Positions 9,741 through 19,198 are shown, counted from the stretch's first letter. The stretch is DNA of 64,000 nt from Actinoplanes sp. M2I2 (GCF_023544445.1 NZ_JALPVJ010000001.1:62001-126000); one strand, 5' to 3'. Made by a program: numbers and translations. The notes: generated by a model not told the origin, from the letters alone.

Positions 9741-11669
9741 TCATGAGCGTGGTCCAGCGCCGCCGGCGGCCCCGATTACGACGTCGGGCCGCCGCGCGAC
9801 GCCGGTCGCCTCGGCCAGTTCGGTGGCTGTCACGTAGCCCTCCTCGACGGCCAGGTCACCGAGACGGCGCCACGGGCCGTCGGTGGTGATCTGGCGGTCC
9901 AGCAGTTCGCCCAGCTGGGCCTCGGTCAGCAGGCCGGCGGCCATGAGCAGGTGGCCGACCCGGCGCCGGGCGATCACCGGCTGGGCGGGTGACCAGCGGC
10001 TCAGCGTGAGGTGGGCGACCGGGATCAGGCAGGTGGCGATGGTCAGGCCGGCCCAGATGTAGAGGGACACGAAGGCGTGGTGCATCGCCACCCCGGCGAC
10101 GATGAAGGCTGCGCTCAGGGCCGTCCAGGCCAGGTGCGGGCGGAACGTGCGCCACGAGTCGCCGGTCGCGGCGGAGCCCTTGGCCGTGACGACGTACGCG
10201 AGGGGGCGCCCGGCCAGCTGGGCGGCGGCAGCGGCGAGGTATACCGGCGCGGTGGCCAGTTCCAGCACCATCCCGCTCAAGCCCCAGGAGCGGCGCTCAT
10301 GGGTGACCAGGTTGAACCGGCGGGTGAACTGCACGAAGGCCAGGCCGGCGACCAGGTTCACCAGGAACAGCGCCGCCCACACGAGGCTGGGCAGCCGGGT
10401 GATCGTGACGCCCCCGACCAGATAGAGCCCGGTGAGGAAGATGCCGCCCAGCCAGGAGATCGCCGTGGTCGGGTAGTGCGTCTGCAGCGCGGCGAAGGAC
10501 AGTCGCTGGCTCATCAGAGGCAGCCGGCGCAGGACCGCGGGCGAGTGGCCGCGGGCGATCTGCCAGATGCCGTACGCCCAGCGCTTCTGCTGGCTGAAGA
10601 AGTCGGAGTACGTTGCCGGGCCCTCGCCCACCGCGACCACATCGGGGGTGTAGACGCCGCGCCACGCGTTGCCGGTGACGGGGTTGACCGCCCCGAAGAT
10701 CACCATCGAGGTGAGGTGGTCCTCGATGATGGAGTCCTGGTAGCCGTCGATCTGCCGGAACGCCGCGGGCCGGTAAAGATGGTTGGTGCCGATGAGCAGC
10801 GGGGCGCCGCGCCCGTTTCCACCCCGCTGGATCACGCCGTGGAAGAGGTAGGCGAGTTCCGCCGCGCCCCGGGCCACGAACGACTCGGTCAGGTTCGCGT
10901 ACACCTGCGGGGCCACCAAGAAGGCGGTGTCCGGGTCGGCGAAGTAACCCAGGGTGCGTTCCAGGAAGTTCGGGTACGGCACGTGGTCGGGGTCCATCTG
11001 GGCGACCACGTCGTATTCGGTCTCGTGCACCGACCGCCAGGCATTGTGGTTGCCGTGCTTGGTGCGGGCCCGGAACTGACCGGTGGCCTGGTTCCACTCC
11101 GGCCGGCCCTTGCGGCTGAAGTGGCGTACGCCGAGCCGCTCGCACCGGCGCCGCACCTCCGGGTCGTCGCCCTCGTCCAGCAGCCAGACGTCGAGGACGC
11201 CGTCGTGCCGGATCCGCAGCATCGCGCGCAGCGTGGCCATCACGAGCTCGACCGGTTCCTTGCCGGGAACGATCGTGGTGAGGACAGCCACGCGCAGGCC
11301 CGGGGGCGGCACCATCGGGATCGGATCGCGGGCCCGGGCGGCGAAGAACGTCAGCACCAGGGTGCGCAGGGCGACGATGATCTGCATGCCGACCATGACG
11401 GCGAGGCCGGCCACGGTCAGGACCGCAGCCACGGGGCCGAGGGTGTGCAGGGCTGGAAGGTTGCCGGGCAGCAGGAGGTAGACCGCGAGCGCCACGGCGG
11501 CGATCACATGCAGGACGCCGAGCGAGCGCAGAATCCCTTCGTCCCGGCGGGTGTACGCGTGGCGGTACGCGACACGGGTCCCGGTGGGCTGCAGAGCACC
11601 CGTGAGATCCGTCGCCGTACGTCCGTACAGGGCGCCGGGCACCCGTCGTTCGGCACCGTCGTTCGTCAC
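9741..11669 (-). CDS. Processive membrane glycosyltransferase with C-terminal MshEN-like domain
   Basis: GT2 polysaccharide synthase of the cellulose-synthase type. Two N-terminal TM helices (about 54-105) precede a cytoplasmic catalytic domain with the expected signature: LLDEGDD (Asp 165), DxD in QMDPDH (226-228), the base in SIIEDH (316-317) and QxxRW as QQKRW (360-364). About five TM helices follow. Instead of a PilZ domain, the last 73 residues hold two 24-residue units, RVGHLLMAAGLLTEAQLGEL (from 570) and RLGDLAVEEGYVTATELAEA (from 602), matching the MshEN/GspE-N c-di-GMP-binding pattern RLGxLLxxxGLLxxxxLxxxLxxQ. The neighbouring gene, divergent, makes or degrades c-di-GMP. GTG start; polymer unknown. 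Confidence 0.92.
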   Translation of the reverse strand: MTNDGAERRVPGALYGRTATDLTGALQPTGTRVAYRHAYTRRDEGILRSLGVLHVIAAVALAVYLLLPGNLPALHTLGPVAAVLTVAGLAVMVGMQIIVALRTLVLTFFAARARDPIPMVPPPGLRVAVLTTIVPGKEPVELVMATLRAMLRIRHDGVLDVWLLDEGDDPEVRRRCERLGVRHFSRKGRPEWNQATGQFRARTKHGNHNAWRSVHETEYDVVAQMDPDHVPYPNFLERTLGYFADPDTAFLVAPQVYANLTESFVARGAAELAYLFHGVIQRGGNGRGAPLLIGTNHLYRPAAFRQIDGYQDSIIEDHLTSMVIFGAVNPVTGNAWRGVYTPDVVAVGEGPATYSDFFSQQKRWAYGIWQIARGHSPAVLRRLPLMSQRLSFAALQTHYPTTAISWLGGIFLTGLYLVGGVTITRLPSLVWAALFLVNLVAGLAFVQFTRRFNLVTHERRSWGLSGMVLELATAPVYLAAAAAQLAGRPLAYVVTAKGSAATGDSWRTFRPHLAWTALSAAFIVAGVAMHHAFVSLYIWAGLTIATCLIPVAHLTLSRWSPAQPVIARRRVGHLLMAAGLLTEAQLGELLDRQITTDGPWRRLGDLAVEEGYVTATELAEATGVARRPDVVIGAAGGAGPRS

Positions 11670-11846
11670 GTGACCGCCTCTGCTGTCGTGCCCGTCGTCC
11701 TCCTATCGACCGCACGTCCGGAAAGCTGATCGAAGACCGGCGCCGGTGCCGGGCGCGCAGGATCTCCGGAACGTGATGGCCGGCTCGTTGAAGGTCGAAC
11801 GTTCGGGGGAGATCCGGTCCACACCGGGACCGTTAGTGTCGGGCGC

Positions 11847-14228
11847 GTGATGCGGACAGCGGTTCAGCCGACGGCTCGCCGCAGCACCGAGGCGGCCGGG
11901 GCGCCGACGACCTCTCGGCGGTACGTGCAAGCCACCGCCGCCGTCGTCGTGGTCGGCACCGTCTGGTGCCTGGCCTATCTCACGGTCGGCGCCGGGCTCG
12001 AGGCTTTCGCGTACGTCTTCGTCCCGATCGGTGGCGCGCTGGCGACCGCGTCCGTCTACGACCTGGTGCGCAGGCAGTCAGGGCTCGACCCGGTGGCCGT
12101 ACGGTTCTGGCGCGCTGTCCTCGTCGCGGTCGGCACCATCACGTTCGGGTACGCGTGGTTCGCGGTGGACATGTTCGCGCACGTCGACCAGGTCCGTACC
12201 CGCAGCATGCCCACGCCGGCGGCGGCCTTCGCGGTCCTCGGGTTCGTGATCGCCATCTGGGCACTGGCCCGGGTGCCGGTCGTCGCGGCCGGCGGCGTCG
12301 AGCGGTGGCGCCTCGTGCTCGATCGGACGATCGCGTTCCTGGGCTGCTCGGCGGTGTTGTGGTATCTCGGGCTGGCCCCGATGCTGTCGGCCCGGGAGCC
12401 GTGGAGCCGGCAGGCGATGGTGCTGGTCGGGCTCGGCTTCGTGGTCGCGGTGGGGGCCGCGACGAAGGCCTCGTACATCGCCGGCGGGCCGGTCGACCGG
12501 GTGGCGATCCGTTTCATCGCGGGCGCCGGTGGTGTTCCGGCCGCGGTCGTCTCCGTGCTCGCCGTGCAGTTCGGTTACATCGCGACTGTTCCGGCCCAGG
12601 CGATCGTCATGCCGCTGGCCCCGATGCTGATCACGCTGGGGGTCGTCGCTCAGGGGCGCGCGGACCGCGGGTTGCGGCGGGACACCGCTCGCGTCGGCGT
12701 GCTGCTGCCGTACCTGGCCATGGCGCTGGTCGACGTGCCGCTGGTCGCCGTCGCGTTCGGCGCGCCGTTGCGCTGGCCGGTGCGGGTGGTCCTGATCGCC
12801 GCGGTCGTGGTGACGGCTCTGGTCATGGCCCGGCAGTATCTCGCGTACCAGGAGAATGCCCGCCTGCTGCGGAACGCGCGTTTCCAGGAGCAACGGCTGC
12901 AGTACGAGGTCAGCCACGACGGTCTGACCGGGCTGGCCAACCGGGCGCTGTTCCGGGACAGGCTCACGACCGCGCTGGGCGCCGCGGATCCGGTCGCGGT
13001 GCTGCTCATCGACCTGGACGACTTCAAGGCCGTGAACGACCTGCTCGGGCATGGGGTCGGCGACCGGCTGCTCATCTCGGTGGCGCGGCTGCTGCAGGCC
13101 GAAGCGGGCGGCAGCGGTCTGCCGGTACGGGTGGGCGGCGACGAGTTCGCGGTGGTGCTGACCGGGGACGGCGCCGATCCCGAGGGCCTGGCCGGTCGGC
13201 TGCTGGCCGCTCTCTCGCAGCCGATCAGCGAGCACCGGCTGCTGGTGCAGGCCAGCATCGGCATAGCCGTCGCGGCGCCCGGGGCCACCGTCGACTCGAT
13301 CCTGCGGAACGCCGACGTCGCGATGTACATGGCCAAACAGCAGGGCAAGGCCGGCTTCGTCCGGTACGCCGACGGCATGGGGGAGCCGGTGCTGGCCCAC
13401 ATGCAACTCGGCGGGGAGCTGCGGCGAGCCCTCGACAACGACGAGTTCCGGGTCGTCTATCAGCCCATCATGCGTCTGGACGGTCACCGGATCATCGGGG
13501 TCGAGGCGCTCGTCCGGTGGCATCACCCGACCCGGGGCGTGGTCGGCCCGGCCGAGTTCATCCCGGCCGCCGAACGGACCGGTCTGATCGTGCCGCTGGG
13601 CCGGTTCGTGTTGCGGGAGACCTGTCGTCAGGCCGCGGCGTGGCTGGCCGAGTTCGGGCCGGACGCGCTCAAGGAGGCCGGGCTGAACGTTTCCGCGCGG
13701 CAACTGCACGACCCCGACTTCGTCTCGGACGTGGCTGCCGCGCTGGCCGACAGCGGGCTTCCGTGCGAGCGGCTGGTCCTCGAGGTCACCGAATCGGCGG
13801 TCCTGCGCGGTCAGCAGGTCTCCCGGGCCCTGTACGAGCTCGACCGCATGGGCATCCGTCTCGCGTTGGACGACTTCGGCACGGGAGAGTCGTCGCTCAG
13901 CCTGTTGCGGGCGTTCCCGGCCGCGATCGTCAAGCTCGACAAGTCGTTCGTGGACGGCATCGAGATCGACGACGGCCATCCGGCCGCCGCGGATGCCCGT
14001 CGGGCGGTGGCCCGGGCGGTCATCCAGCTCGCTCACGCGCTCGGCCTGGACACCGTGGCCGAGGGCATCGAGAGCCCCGAGCAGGTGACCGCGCTCCGCG
14101 AGCTCGGCTACACCCTGGGCCAGGGCTTCCACCTGGCCGTGCCGATGACCGCCGACGGTGTGTCGCGCCTGCTGGAACGTCAGCGGACGACGGCGACGCG
14201 GCTTCGGATCGGCAGCCGGCCGGCCTGA
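11847..14228 (+). CDS. Membrane GGDEF-EAL c-di-GMP turnover enzyme
   Basis: 793 residues. The N-terminal 330 form about nine TM helices. The GGDEF domain (about 350-515) has HDGLTGLANRALFRDRL, IDLDDFKAVND and an intact GGDEF at 430-434; no RxxD inhibitory site lies in front of it, so product inhibition is unlikely. The EAL domain (about 530-785) keeps EALVRWHHP (E553), NVSARQL, EVTESA, LDDFGTGESSLSLL, KLDKSFVDG and AEGIE, so metal-binding and catalytic residues look complete. Both activities are therefore possible. Start is GTG 11847 or ATG 11850. It is divergent from the MshEN-bearing glycosyltransferase across 177 bp, suggesting it feeds that enzyme. Confidence 0.96.
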   Translation: MMRTAVQPTARRSTEAAGAPTTSRRYVQATAAVVVVGTVWCLAYLTVGAGLEAFAYVFVPIGGALATASVYDLVRRQSGLDPVAVRFWRAVLVAVGTITFGYAWFAVDMFAHVDQVRTRSMPTPAAAFAVLGFVIAIWALARVPVVAAGGVERWRLVLDRTIAFLGCSAVLWYLGLAPMLSAREPWSRQAMVLVGLGFVVAVGAATKASYIAGGPVDRVAIRFIAGAGGVPAAVVSVLAVQFGYIATVPAQAIVMPLAPMLITLGVVAQGRADRGLRRDTARVGVLLPYLAMALVDVPLVAVAFGAPLRWPVRVVLIAAVVVTALVMARQYLAYQENARLLRNARFQEQRLQYEVSHDGLTGLANRALFRDRLTTALGAADPVAVLLIDLDDFKAVNDLLGHGVGDRLLISVARLLQAEAGGSGLPVRVGGDEFAVVLTGDGADPEGLAGRLLAALSQPISEHRLLVQASIGIAVAAPGATVDSILRNADVAMYMAKQQGKAGFVRYADGMGEPVLAHMQLGGELRRALDNDEFRVVYQPIMRLDGHRIIGVEALVRWHHPTRGVVGPAEFIPAAERTGLIVPLGRFVLRETCRQAAAWLAEFGPDALKEAGLNVSARQLHDPDFVSDVAAALADSGLPCERLVLEVTESAVLRGQQVSRALYELDRMGIRLALDDFGTGESSLSLLRAFPAAIVKLDKSFVDGIEIDDGHPAAADARRAVARAVIQLAHALGLDTVAEGIESPEQVTALRELGYTLGQGFHLAVPMTADGVSRLLERQRTTATRLRIGSRPA

Positions 14229-14239
14229 GCCGGCCACCG

Positions 14240-15301
14240 CTACGGGCCCGGGCGCTGCCACTGCTGGAGGACGCGGTCGATGTCCTCGCGGATCCGCTCG
14301 CGGGCCTCGCCGCGGGGCACGCCGGCCATGAGCAGGTCGTCGTACGGGGTGTCCTCGTGGCGCACCGAGGCGACCACCGCGCGCCTCACCGCGTCCGGGT
14401 CGAGGGCCCGGCCGGCGGCGCTGCGGCCCACCCGGCCGCTGCCCCGGGTGCCGGTGTGTTCGCTGATCGCCGCCGCACGGGCCGGTGGGCAGGCGGGGAA
14501 CAGGAGGCCGATCTGCTCGGCCAGCCGGTGCTGGAAGGTCTCGTCGGCGGCCTCCCGGCGCTCCCGGTCGCGCTCGCGACGCCGGGCCCGGGCCTCCTCG
14601 TCGGACAGGCACTGCAGCTCGGCCTGCTCGATGGCGGCCGGCTCGACCAGCAGGCCCTGCCGCTCGTGGCGCTTGCGGGAGCGGTTGAACCGCATCACCA
14701 CGGCCGAGAGCCGGCTGGCCTGCTTGGCCCGCCGGGTCAGCGCGGCGTCGCCGGCCGGCAGGAACACGAGGTGGTCGAGGTCGGCGCAGACGAGGCAGAG
14801 AGGGCCGTCGTTCTCCATCGTCAGCAGGTCGGCGTCGGTCTGCCCGCAGCCGGTGCACGTGAACGACTTGACGGGCTGGATCACGACGAGATCCGGCGGC
14901 TTGCTGTGCTTGGTGGTCAGCCGCTCCCGCTGCTGCTCGGTCAGGTCGGCCGGCATCCAGTGCGTGCGGTACGCGCGTTCCCGCTCCGGATCGCCCGCGG
15001 CGGTGAAACGCAACGGGTGCCGGTCGCGGGTGGCCGCCACGTACTCGATCTCGCTCGGCCGCAGACCCTGACCGGCCACCCAGCGATGGAAGATCTCCAG
15101 CGCGTCGGTGAGCCGGTCGGCCGACACCGCCGCGACCGCCTCGAGGTGGGATGCCCGGCCCTGCCGCCAGTCGGTCACCACCCCGGGCGGCACCCAGCCG
15201 ATCGCGGTCAGCACGTCCAGCGGGCTCACCTGACGCTGCTGCGTGAGCGCCCGCTCGGCCGCGGTCACCACCCGGCGTTCCAGCTTCGAGGTGGGCTGCA
15301 T
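14240..15301 (-). CDS. DUF2293-domain protein
   Basis: 353-residue protein of unknown function. The C-terminal part (HTGTRGSGRVGRSAAGRALD ... AVVASVRHEDTPYDDLLM ... REDIDRVL) matches the DUF2293 pattern. The middle has a four-Cys zinc-ribbon-like motif (CTGCGQTD ... CLVCADLD) and a charged, possibly coiled-coil stretch (DEEARARRRERDRERREAAD). The frame extends to 15397, but ATG 15301 (MQPTSKLERRV) is preferred because it clears the divergent peptidase start and has a TAATCT box 8 nt upstream, consistent with a leaderless or near-leaderless mRNA. Confidence 0.8.
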   Translation of the reverse strand: MQPTSKLERRVVTAAERALTQQRQVSPLDVLTAIGWVPPGVVTDWRQGRASHLEAVAAVSADRLTDALEIFHRWVAGQGLRPSEIEYVAATRDRHPLRFTAAGDPERERAYRTHWMPADLTEQQRERLTTKHSKPPDLVVIQPVKSFTCTGCGQTDADLLTMENDGPLCLVCADLDHLVFLPAGDAALTRRAKQASRLSAVVMRFNRSRKRHERQGLLVEPAAIEQAELQCLSDEEARARRRERDRERREAADETFQHRLAEQIGLLFPACPPARAAAISEHTGTRGSGRVGRSAAGRALDPDAVRRAVVASVRHEDTPYDDLLMAGVPRGEARERIREDIDRVLQQWQRPGP

Positions 15302-15390
15302 GGACGCAGAGATTACCCGCCGTACGAGGGGGTGGGTTGGCAAGGAGGGCGCGGTGGTGCGATCGTCGAGCCAGTGAATCGAGGGTGGGG

Positions 15391-17382
15391 GTGGCAACGC
15401 TGGACGCCGACGATCCGTACCTCTGGCTCGAGGCTGTCGACGACGCCGACGCGATGCGGTGGGTCACCGAGCGCAACGCCGAGACCCTGGCGGCGCTGAG
15501 TGGTGAAAGCTTCGACCGGACGCGGGACGCGCTTCGGGAGGTCCTCGACAGCAAGGAGCGGATCCCGTATCCGGCCTGGCGGGGCGACGGCTTCTACTAC
15601 AGCTTCTGGCAGGACGCCGACCATCCGCGGGGGCTGTGGCGGCGTACGACCCTGGAGCAGTTCCGCGGTGACGAGCCCGACTGGGATGTCCTGCTGGACG
15701 TCGACGCGCTGAACCGGGCCGAGGGGGAGAACTGGACCTGGGCCGGCGTGACGGTGCTCCGGCCGGGCTACGACCGTTGCCTGATCGAACTGTCCCGCGG
15801 CGGCGCCGACGCCGTGGTGGTGCGTGAGTTCGACCTCGTCCGCCGGATGTTCGTCGAGGACGGTTTCTCGGTGCCGGAGGCCAAGACCGACGTCGGCTGG
15901 ATCGACGCCGATCACATCTTCGTCGGCACCGACTTCGGGCCGGGCTCGCTGACGTCCTCGGGATATCCGCGGGTCGTCAAGCGGTGGCGGCGCGGCACCC
16001 CGCTGTCCGAGGCCGAGCTGATCTTCGAAGGGGAGCCCGACGACGTCTCGGTCCGGGCCCGGCACGATGCGACACCCGGTTTCGAGCGCGACTTCGTCGG
16101 CCGCAGTGTGGACTTCTACCACAGCGAGCACTTCCTGCGGAGGCCGAGCGGAGAGCTCGTACGGATAGAGGTTCCGGACGACGCGAGGGCCGACGTGCAC
16201 CGCGATTGGCTGCTCGTCCGGCTCCGGTCACCGTGGCTCGGCTTTCCGTCCGGTGCGCTGCTCGCCGCCGACTTCGACCGTTTCCTGAGCGGCGACCGTG
16301 ATCTGACGGTCCTGTTCCAGCCGGACGACCACACCTCGCTGAGGTCGTATTCGTGGACCCGGAACCATCTGATCCTGGTCACGATGACCGACGTCCGGAC
16401 CGAGGCGTACGTGTTGACGCCGGACACCCCGGACTGGCGCCGCGAGTCGATGGCCGGCACCGCGGAATTCGACCACACCTGGATCGTCGACACCGACCCC
16501 GACAACAACGACTCGTACCTGATCGCGTCCGAAGGTTTCCTGCGGCCGGCGACTCTGAGCCTGGGCACCGAGGTCCTCAAACGCCAGCCCGCGTTCTTCG
16601 ACACGGACGGGATGACGGTCCGGCAGTTCTTCGCCGTCTCCGCGGACGGCACGCGCGTTCCCTATTTCGTCGTCGGCGGCCCGTCCGAGGGGCCGACCCT
16701 CCTTTACGGGTACGGCGGATTCGAGATCCCGCTGCTGCCGAGCTACAGCGGCGTCCTCGGACGGGGCTGGCTCGCGCACGGCGGCACCTACGTGGTCGCG
16801 AACATTCGCGGTGGCGGCGAATACGGTCCCGAATGGCACCGGGCCGCGCTGCGTGGCAACCGCATGCGGGCGTTCGAGGATTTCGCCGCGGTCGCCACCG
16901 ACCTGGTGCGACGCGGCATCACGACGCCGTCCCGGCTGGGCATCATGGGCGGCAGCAACGGCGGTGTGCTGATGGGCGTCATGCTGACCCGCTACCCGGA
17001 ACTGTTCGGCGCGGTCGTGGCCCGGGTGCCCATTCTCGACATGCGCCGCTACACCAAGCTGCTGGCCGGGAAGTCGTGGACAGCCGAATACGGCGATCCC
17101 GACGACGAGGCGGACTGGGCCTATCTGCGCGAATACTCGCCGTACCAGAACGTCCGGCCCGGCTCGTACCCGCCCGCCCTGCTGATGACCTCGACCCGGG
17201 ACGACCGGGTCCATCCCGGTCACGCCCGCAAGATGATGGCGGCGTTACGCGAAAAGGGCCACCAGGCCACCTATTACGAGAACGTGGAGGGTGGCCACGG
17301 CGGCGCGGCCGACAACGACCAGGCGGCCACGATGTGGGCCCTGATCCTCGAATTCCTGCGCCGCGAGCTCCACCCGGGATAG
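15391..17382 (+). CDS. Prolyl oligopeptidase-family (S9) serine peptidase
   Basis: 663-residue cytoplasmic serine peptidase: an N-terminal beta-propeller that restricts access to peptides (DDPYLWLEAVDDADAMRWV at the start is typical) and a C-terminal alpha/beta-hydrolase domain. The nucleophile is Ser522 in GGSNGG, the Asp lies in STRDDRVHPGH and the His in EGGHGG. The start is GTG 15391, preceded by GAGGGTGGGG; the frame is open to 15337 with no better signal. No signal peptide is seen. It stands alone, 8 bp from a convergent gene. Confidence 0.93.
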   Translation: MATLDADDPYLWLEAVDDADAMRWVTERNAETLAALSGESFDRTRDALREVLDSKERIPYPAWRGDGFYYSFWQDADHPRGLWRRTTLEQFRGDEPDWDVLLDVDALNRAEGENWTWAGVTVLRPGYDRCLIELSRGGADAVVVREFDLVRRMFVEDGFSVPEAKTDVGWIDADHIFVGTDFGPGSLTSSGYPRVVKRWRRGTPLSEAELIFEGEPDDVSVRARHDATPGFERDFVGRSVDFYHSEHFLRRPSGELVRIEVPDDARADVHRDWLLVRLRSPWLGFPSGALLAADFDRFLSGDRDLTVLFQPDDHTSLRSYSWTRNHLILVTMTDVRTEAYVLTPDTPDWRRESMAGTAEFDHTWIVDTDPDNNDSYLIASEGFLRPATLSLGTEVLKRQPAFFDTDGMTVRQFFAVSADGTRVPYFVVGGPSEGPTLLYGYGGFEIPLLPSYSGVLGRGWLAHGGTYVVANIRGGGEYGPEWHRAALRGNRMRAFEDFAAVATDLVRRGITTPSRLGIMGGSNGGVLMGVMLTRYPELFGAVVARVPILDMRRYTKLLAGKSWTAEYGDPDDEADWAYLREYSPYQNVRPGSYPPALLMTSTRDDRVHPGHARKMMAALREKGHQATYYENVEGGHGGAADNDQAATMWALILEFLRRELHPG

Positions 17383-17390
17383 CGCCGGCC

Positions 17391-17984
17391 CTACTGTTGC
17401 CCCAGGTCGAGCAATTCCAGGTAGCCGTCGACGGCGTCCCACAGGTGGTTCTCGGGATAGACGCCGTGACCGCGGTGATCGCTGCGCCAATCCCGGTCCG
17501 CATAGCGGTCTCGCACCTGTCGCAGGTGGCGCAGACTGATGGCCAAGTCCTCGGCGAGACGCTGACGCTGCTCGTCGTCGGTGAGCGGCAGCAGGCGCAG
17601 GTGCTCCGCGTCCCGCCGCGCGAGCGCGTCCAGGGCGGCCGAGTCGGGGCCGTCCAGCGACCAGATGCGCAAAGGCCGGTCCACCATGCTGTCGGCCACC
17701 GGCCGGCGTGCGGAACGCCAGCACCGGAGCGCGGGCGCCTTGTCGAGACCCAGCAGGGCAACCAGACCGACGGACACCGGCGGCGTCGTACCCCACGGAA
17801 CCTCCTCCGCCGGAAGGTCCAAGGCGAAGGCCACCCGGACGACGTCGACCTCGTCGGGCCCGTCGAAGATCGGCCCGAAGGTGTAGGCCGCCACCAGGAC
17901 GGGCTCCTGGCCCGGGTACGCGACAGCCCGCTGACAACTGTCAGCAATGGTCCGCAGCCGCCGCACGGCCTTCTCATACCGCAT
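17391..17984 (-). CDS. Conserved-looking actinobacterial protein, function unknown
   Basis: 197 residues beginning MRYEKAVRRLRTIADSC. It has a repeated W/P motif pattern (FALDLPAEEVPWGTTPP ... IWSLDGPDSAALDAL) and a His/Asp-rich end (DWRSDHRGHGVYPENHLWDA). The layout recalls small actinobacterial proteins annotated as DUF7711, but I am not certain. ATG 17984 is chosen over an upstream frame to 18113 because a CACAAT box lies exactly 6 nt upstream, consistent with leaderless transcription. It is divergent from the toxin-like gene at 18118. Confidence 0.7.
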   Translation of the reverse strand: MRYEKAVRRLRTIADSCQRAVAYPGQEPVLVAAYTFGPIFDGPDEVDVVRVAFALDLPAEEVPWGTTPPVSVGLVALLGLDKAPALRCWRSARRPVADSMVDRPLRIWSLDGPDSAALDALARRDAEHLRLLPLTDDEQRQRLAEDLAISLRHLRQVRDRYADRDWRSDHRGHGVYPENHLWDAVDGYLELLDLGQQ

Positions 17985-18117
17985 CCGGACATTGTGGCAA
18001 GCCCTCGCGGCCCGCGTCAGCGTGTCAGTCAGGAAGATCAACGCATAGATGCTGCTTGATACCGTGCTGCAGCATGAGAAGAAACTGCGACCGGGCTGAA
18101 CCGCAGCAGGCATAGTC

Positions 18118-18819
18118 GTGACTGCGCGACCCAGAAACCACGGCGACGGGGAGGACGACGGTCAAGAGTCGTCGCCGGATCGCCCGGAGTCAGGTGCCGA
18201 CCCAGGCCCCGTGAGCAGTGTGGCCGCCGCCCAGAGGAAGGCGGAGCAGGTCGCCGAGCGTGGTCATCCCGGGGCCGGCCGTGATCGCGTTGCGCCCGGC
18301 TCCACGTCCGGTGACATCGAGCTTCAGGCCGTTCAGCGGCGATACGACCAGCTCGGCGACGATCCTCCTCGGTTCGACATCGCCGCGCATGACCGGACGT
18401 ATGAGGACGACGGTGCGCACACGGTTCTCAAGCACGGGCCTCAGCTGCCTTTGCCGAGGCAGCCAGGTGTGCGGACGGTCGAGGGCCGGATCTACAGCGA
18501 GACGGGATGGGACAAGGCGGCCAGCAAGTCCTACAAGTGGACCGACGTCGGAACCATGAATCGGGAAGTGAACCGATACGTCCGGGAGAATTGGCAGGCG
18601 ATCCGCGACGATCTTGCGATCGACCAATTTCATGAAGGCCTGTCCGACGCCGGGCACCGTGTCGGGCAGGGCTATTACAACAAGGGCATGTACGGCGCCG
18701 GTCCGCGGCAGGCGGAGTACGGCGAGACCAGTCTTTTCCGGGTGCGTATCCGCGTTGTGGAAGGCTCGGATCCGGCGGTGCCGTTCATCGTCAGCGCGTT
18801 CCCCGCGGGGCTAGGGTAA
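18118..18819 (+). CDS. Putative polymorphic-toxin-type protein with RNase-like C-terminal domain
   Basis: 233 residues. The first about 95 are charged and Pro/Gly-rich with no fold or signal peptide. The C-terminal part starts near GAHTVLKHG (His101, His106) and runs through VEGRIYSETGW, KWTDVGTMNREVNRY and DAGHRVGQGYYNKGMYGAG (His180) to FIVSAFPAGLG. The paired His near the domain start and the small strand-rich C-terminus recall bacterial RNase A-like/CdiA-CT toxin domains; this is resemblance only. A small acidic gene follows after 4 bp, the arrangement expected for toxin and immunity. GTG 18118 is the start. No delivery domain or secretion genes are visible here. Confidence 0.6.
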   Translation: MTARPRNHGDGEDDGQESSPDRPESGADPGPVSSVAAAQRKAEQVAERGHPGAGRDRVAPGSTSGDIELQAVQRRYDQLGDDPPRFDIAAHDRTYEDDGAHTVLKHGPQLPLPRQPGVRTVEGRIYSETGWDKAASKSYKWTDVGTMNREVNRYVRENWQAIRDDLAIDQFHEGLSDAGHRVGQGYYNKGMYGAGPRQAEYGETSLFRVRIRVVEGSDPAVPFIVSAFPAGLG

Positions 18820-18823
18820 GCCG

Positions 18824-19177
18824 ATGGACACGTCGGGGCTTCCCGAGTCGGTTCGCCGGCGGATCGCTCAGCGCTCCGCGCTCGCGCCGATGGACAAGGT
18901 GCGGGCGCTGCTCCACGGCTATGTCGCGGATGCGGAGAACTTCGACGAGATCCGAGCGGAACTGCTGCGGACGGCGCGGACCAACGACCTCTTTCTGCGG
19001 CAGTATCTCGAAGCGTTGGACGTCATCCTGGTCGAGCCGCAGCCCCCGGGCACGTTGTTGCGACTCGTGGAGGACGACGCCAACTGGGGAATCGACCACG
19101 ACCAGAGCGACGACGGCGCAGCCGCGTTCCTGCGCGAGGTGGCCGAGACGTTGCGATCGATCATCTCCAGGATCTGA
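18824..19177 (+). CDS. Small acidic protein, candidate immunity partner
   Basis: 117-residue, mostly helical, acidic protein (MDTSGLPESVRRRIAQRSAL; C-terminal DDGAAAFLREVAETLRSII). No enzyme motif, TM segment or signal is visible. ATG 18824 follows the toxin-like stop by 4 bp, so the two are almost certainly co-translated. By position and size I infer that it neutralises the upstream protein; the sequence itself does not prove this. Confidence 0.65.
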   Translation: MDTSGLPESVRRRIAQRSALAPMDKVRALLHGYVADAENFDEIRAELLRTARTNDLFLRQYLEALDVILVEPQPPGTLLRLVEDDANWGIDHDQSDDGAAAFLREVAETLRSIISRI

Positions 19178-19198
19178 CGCGGTGAGCCCGCTATGCGG

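Noticed and set aside
12078..15554. Very long open frames antisense to the GGDEF-EAL and DUF2293 genes (over 1,100 codons on each strand)
   Set aside because: High GC keeps shadow frames open. They lack any domain, are Arg/Pro/Gly-rich, and lie opposite genes with clear catalytic motifs.
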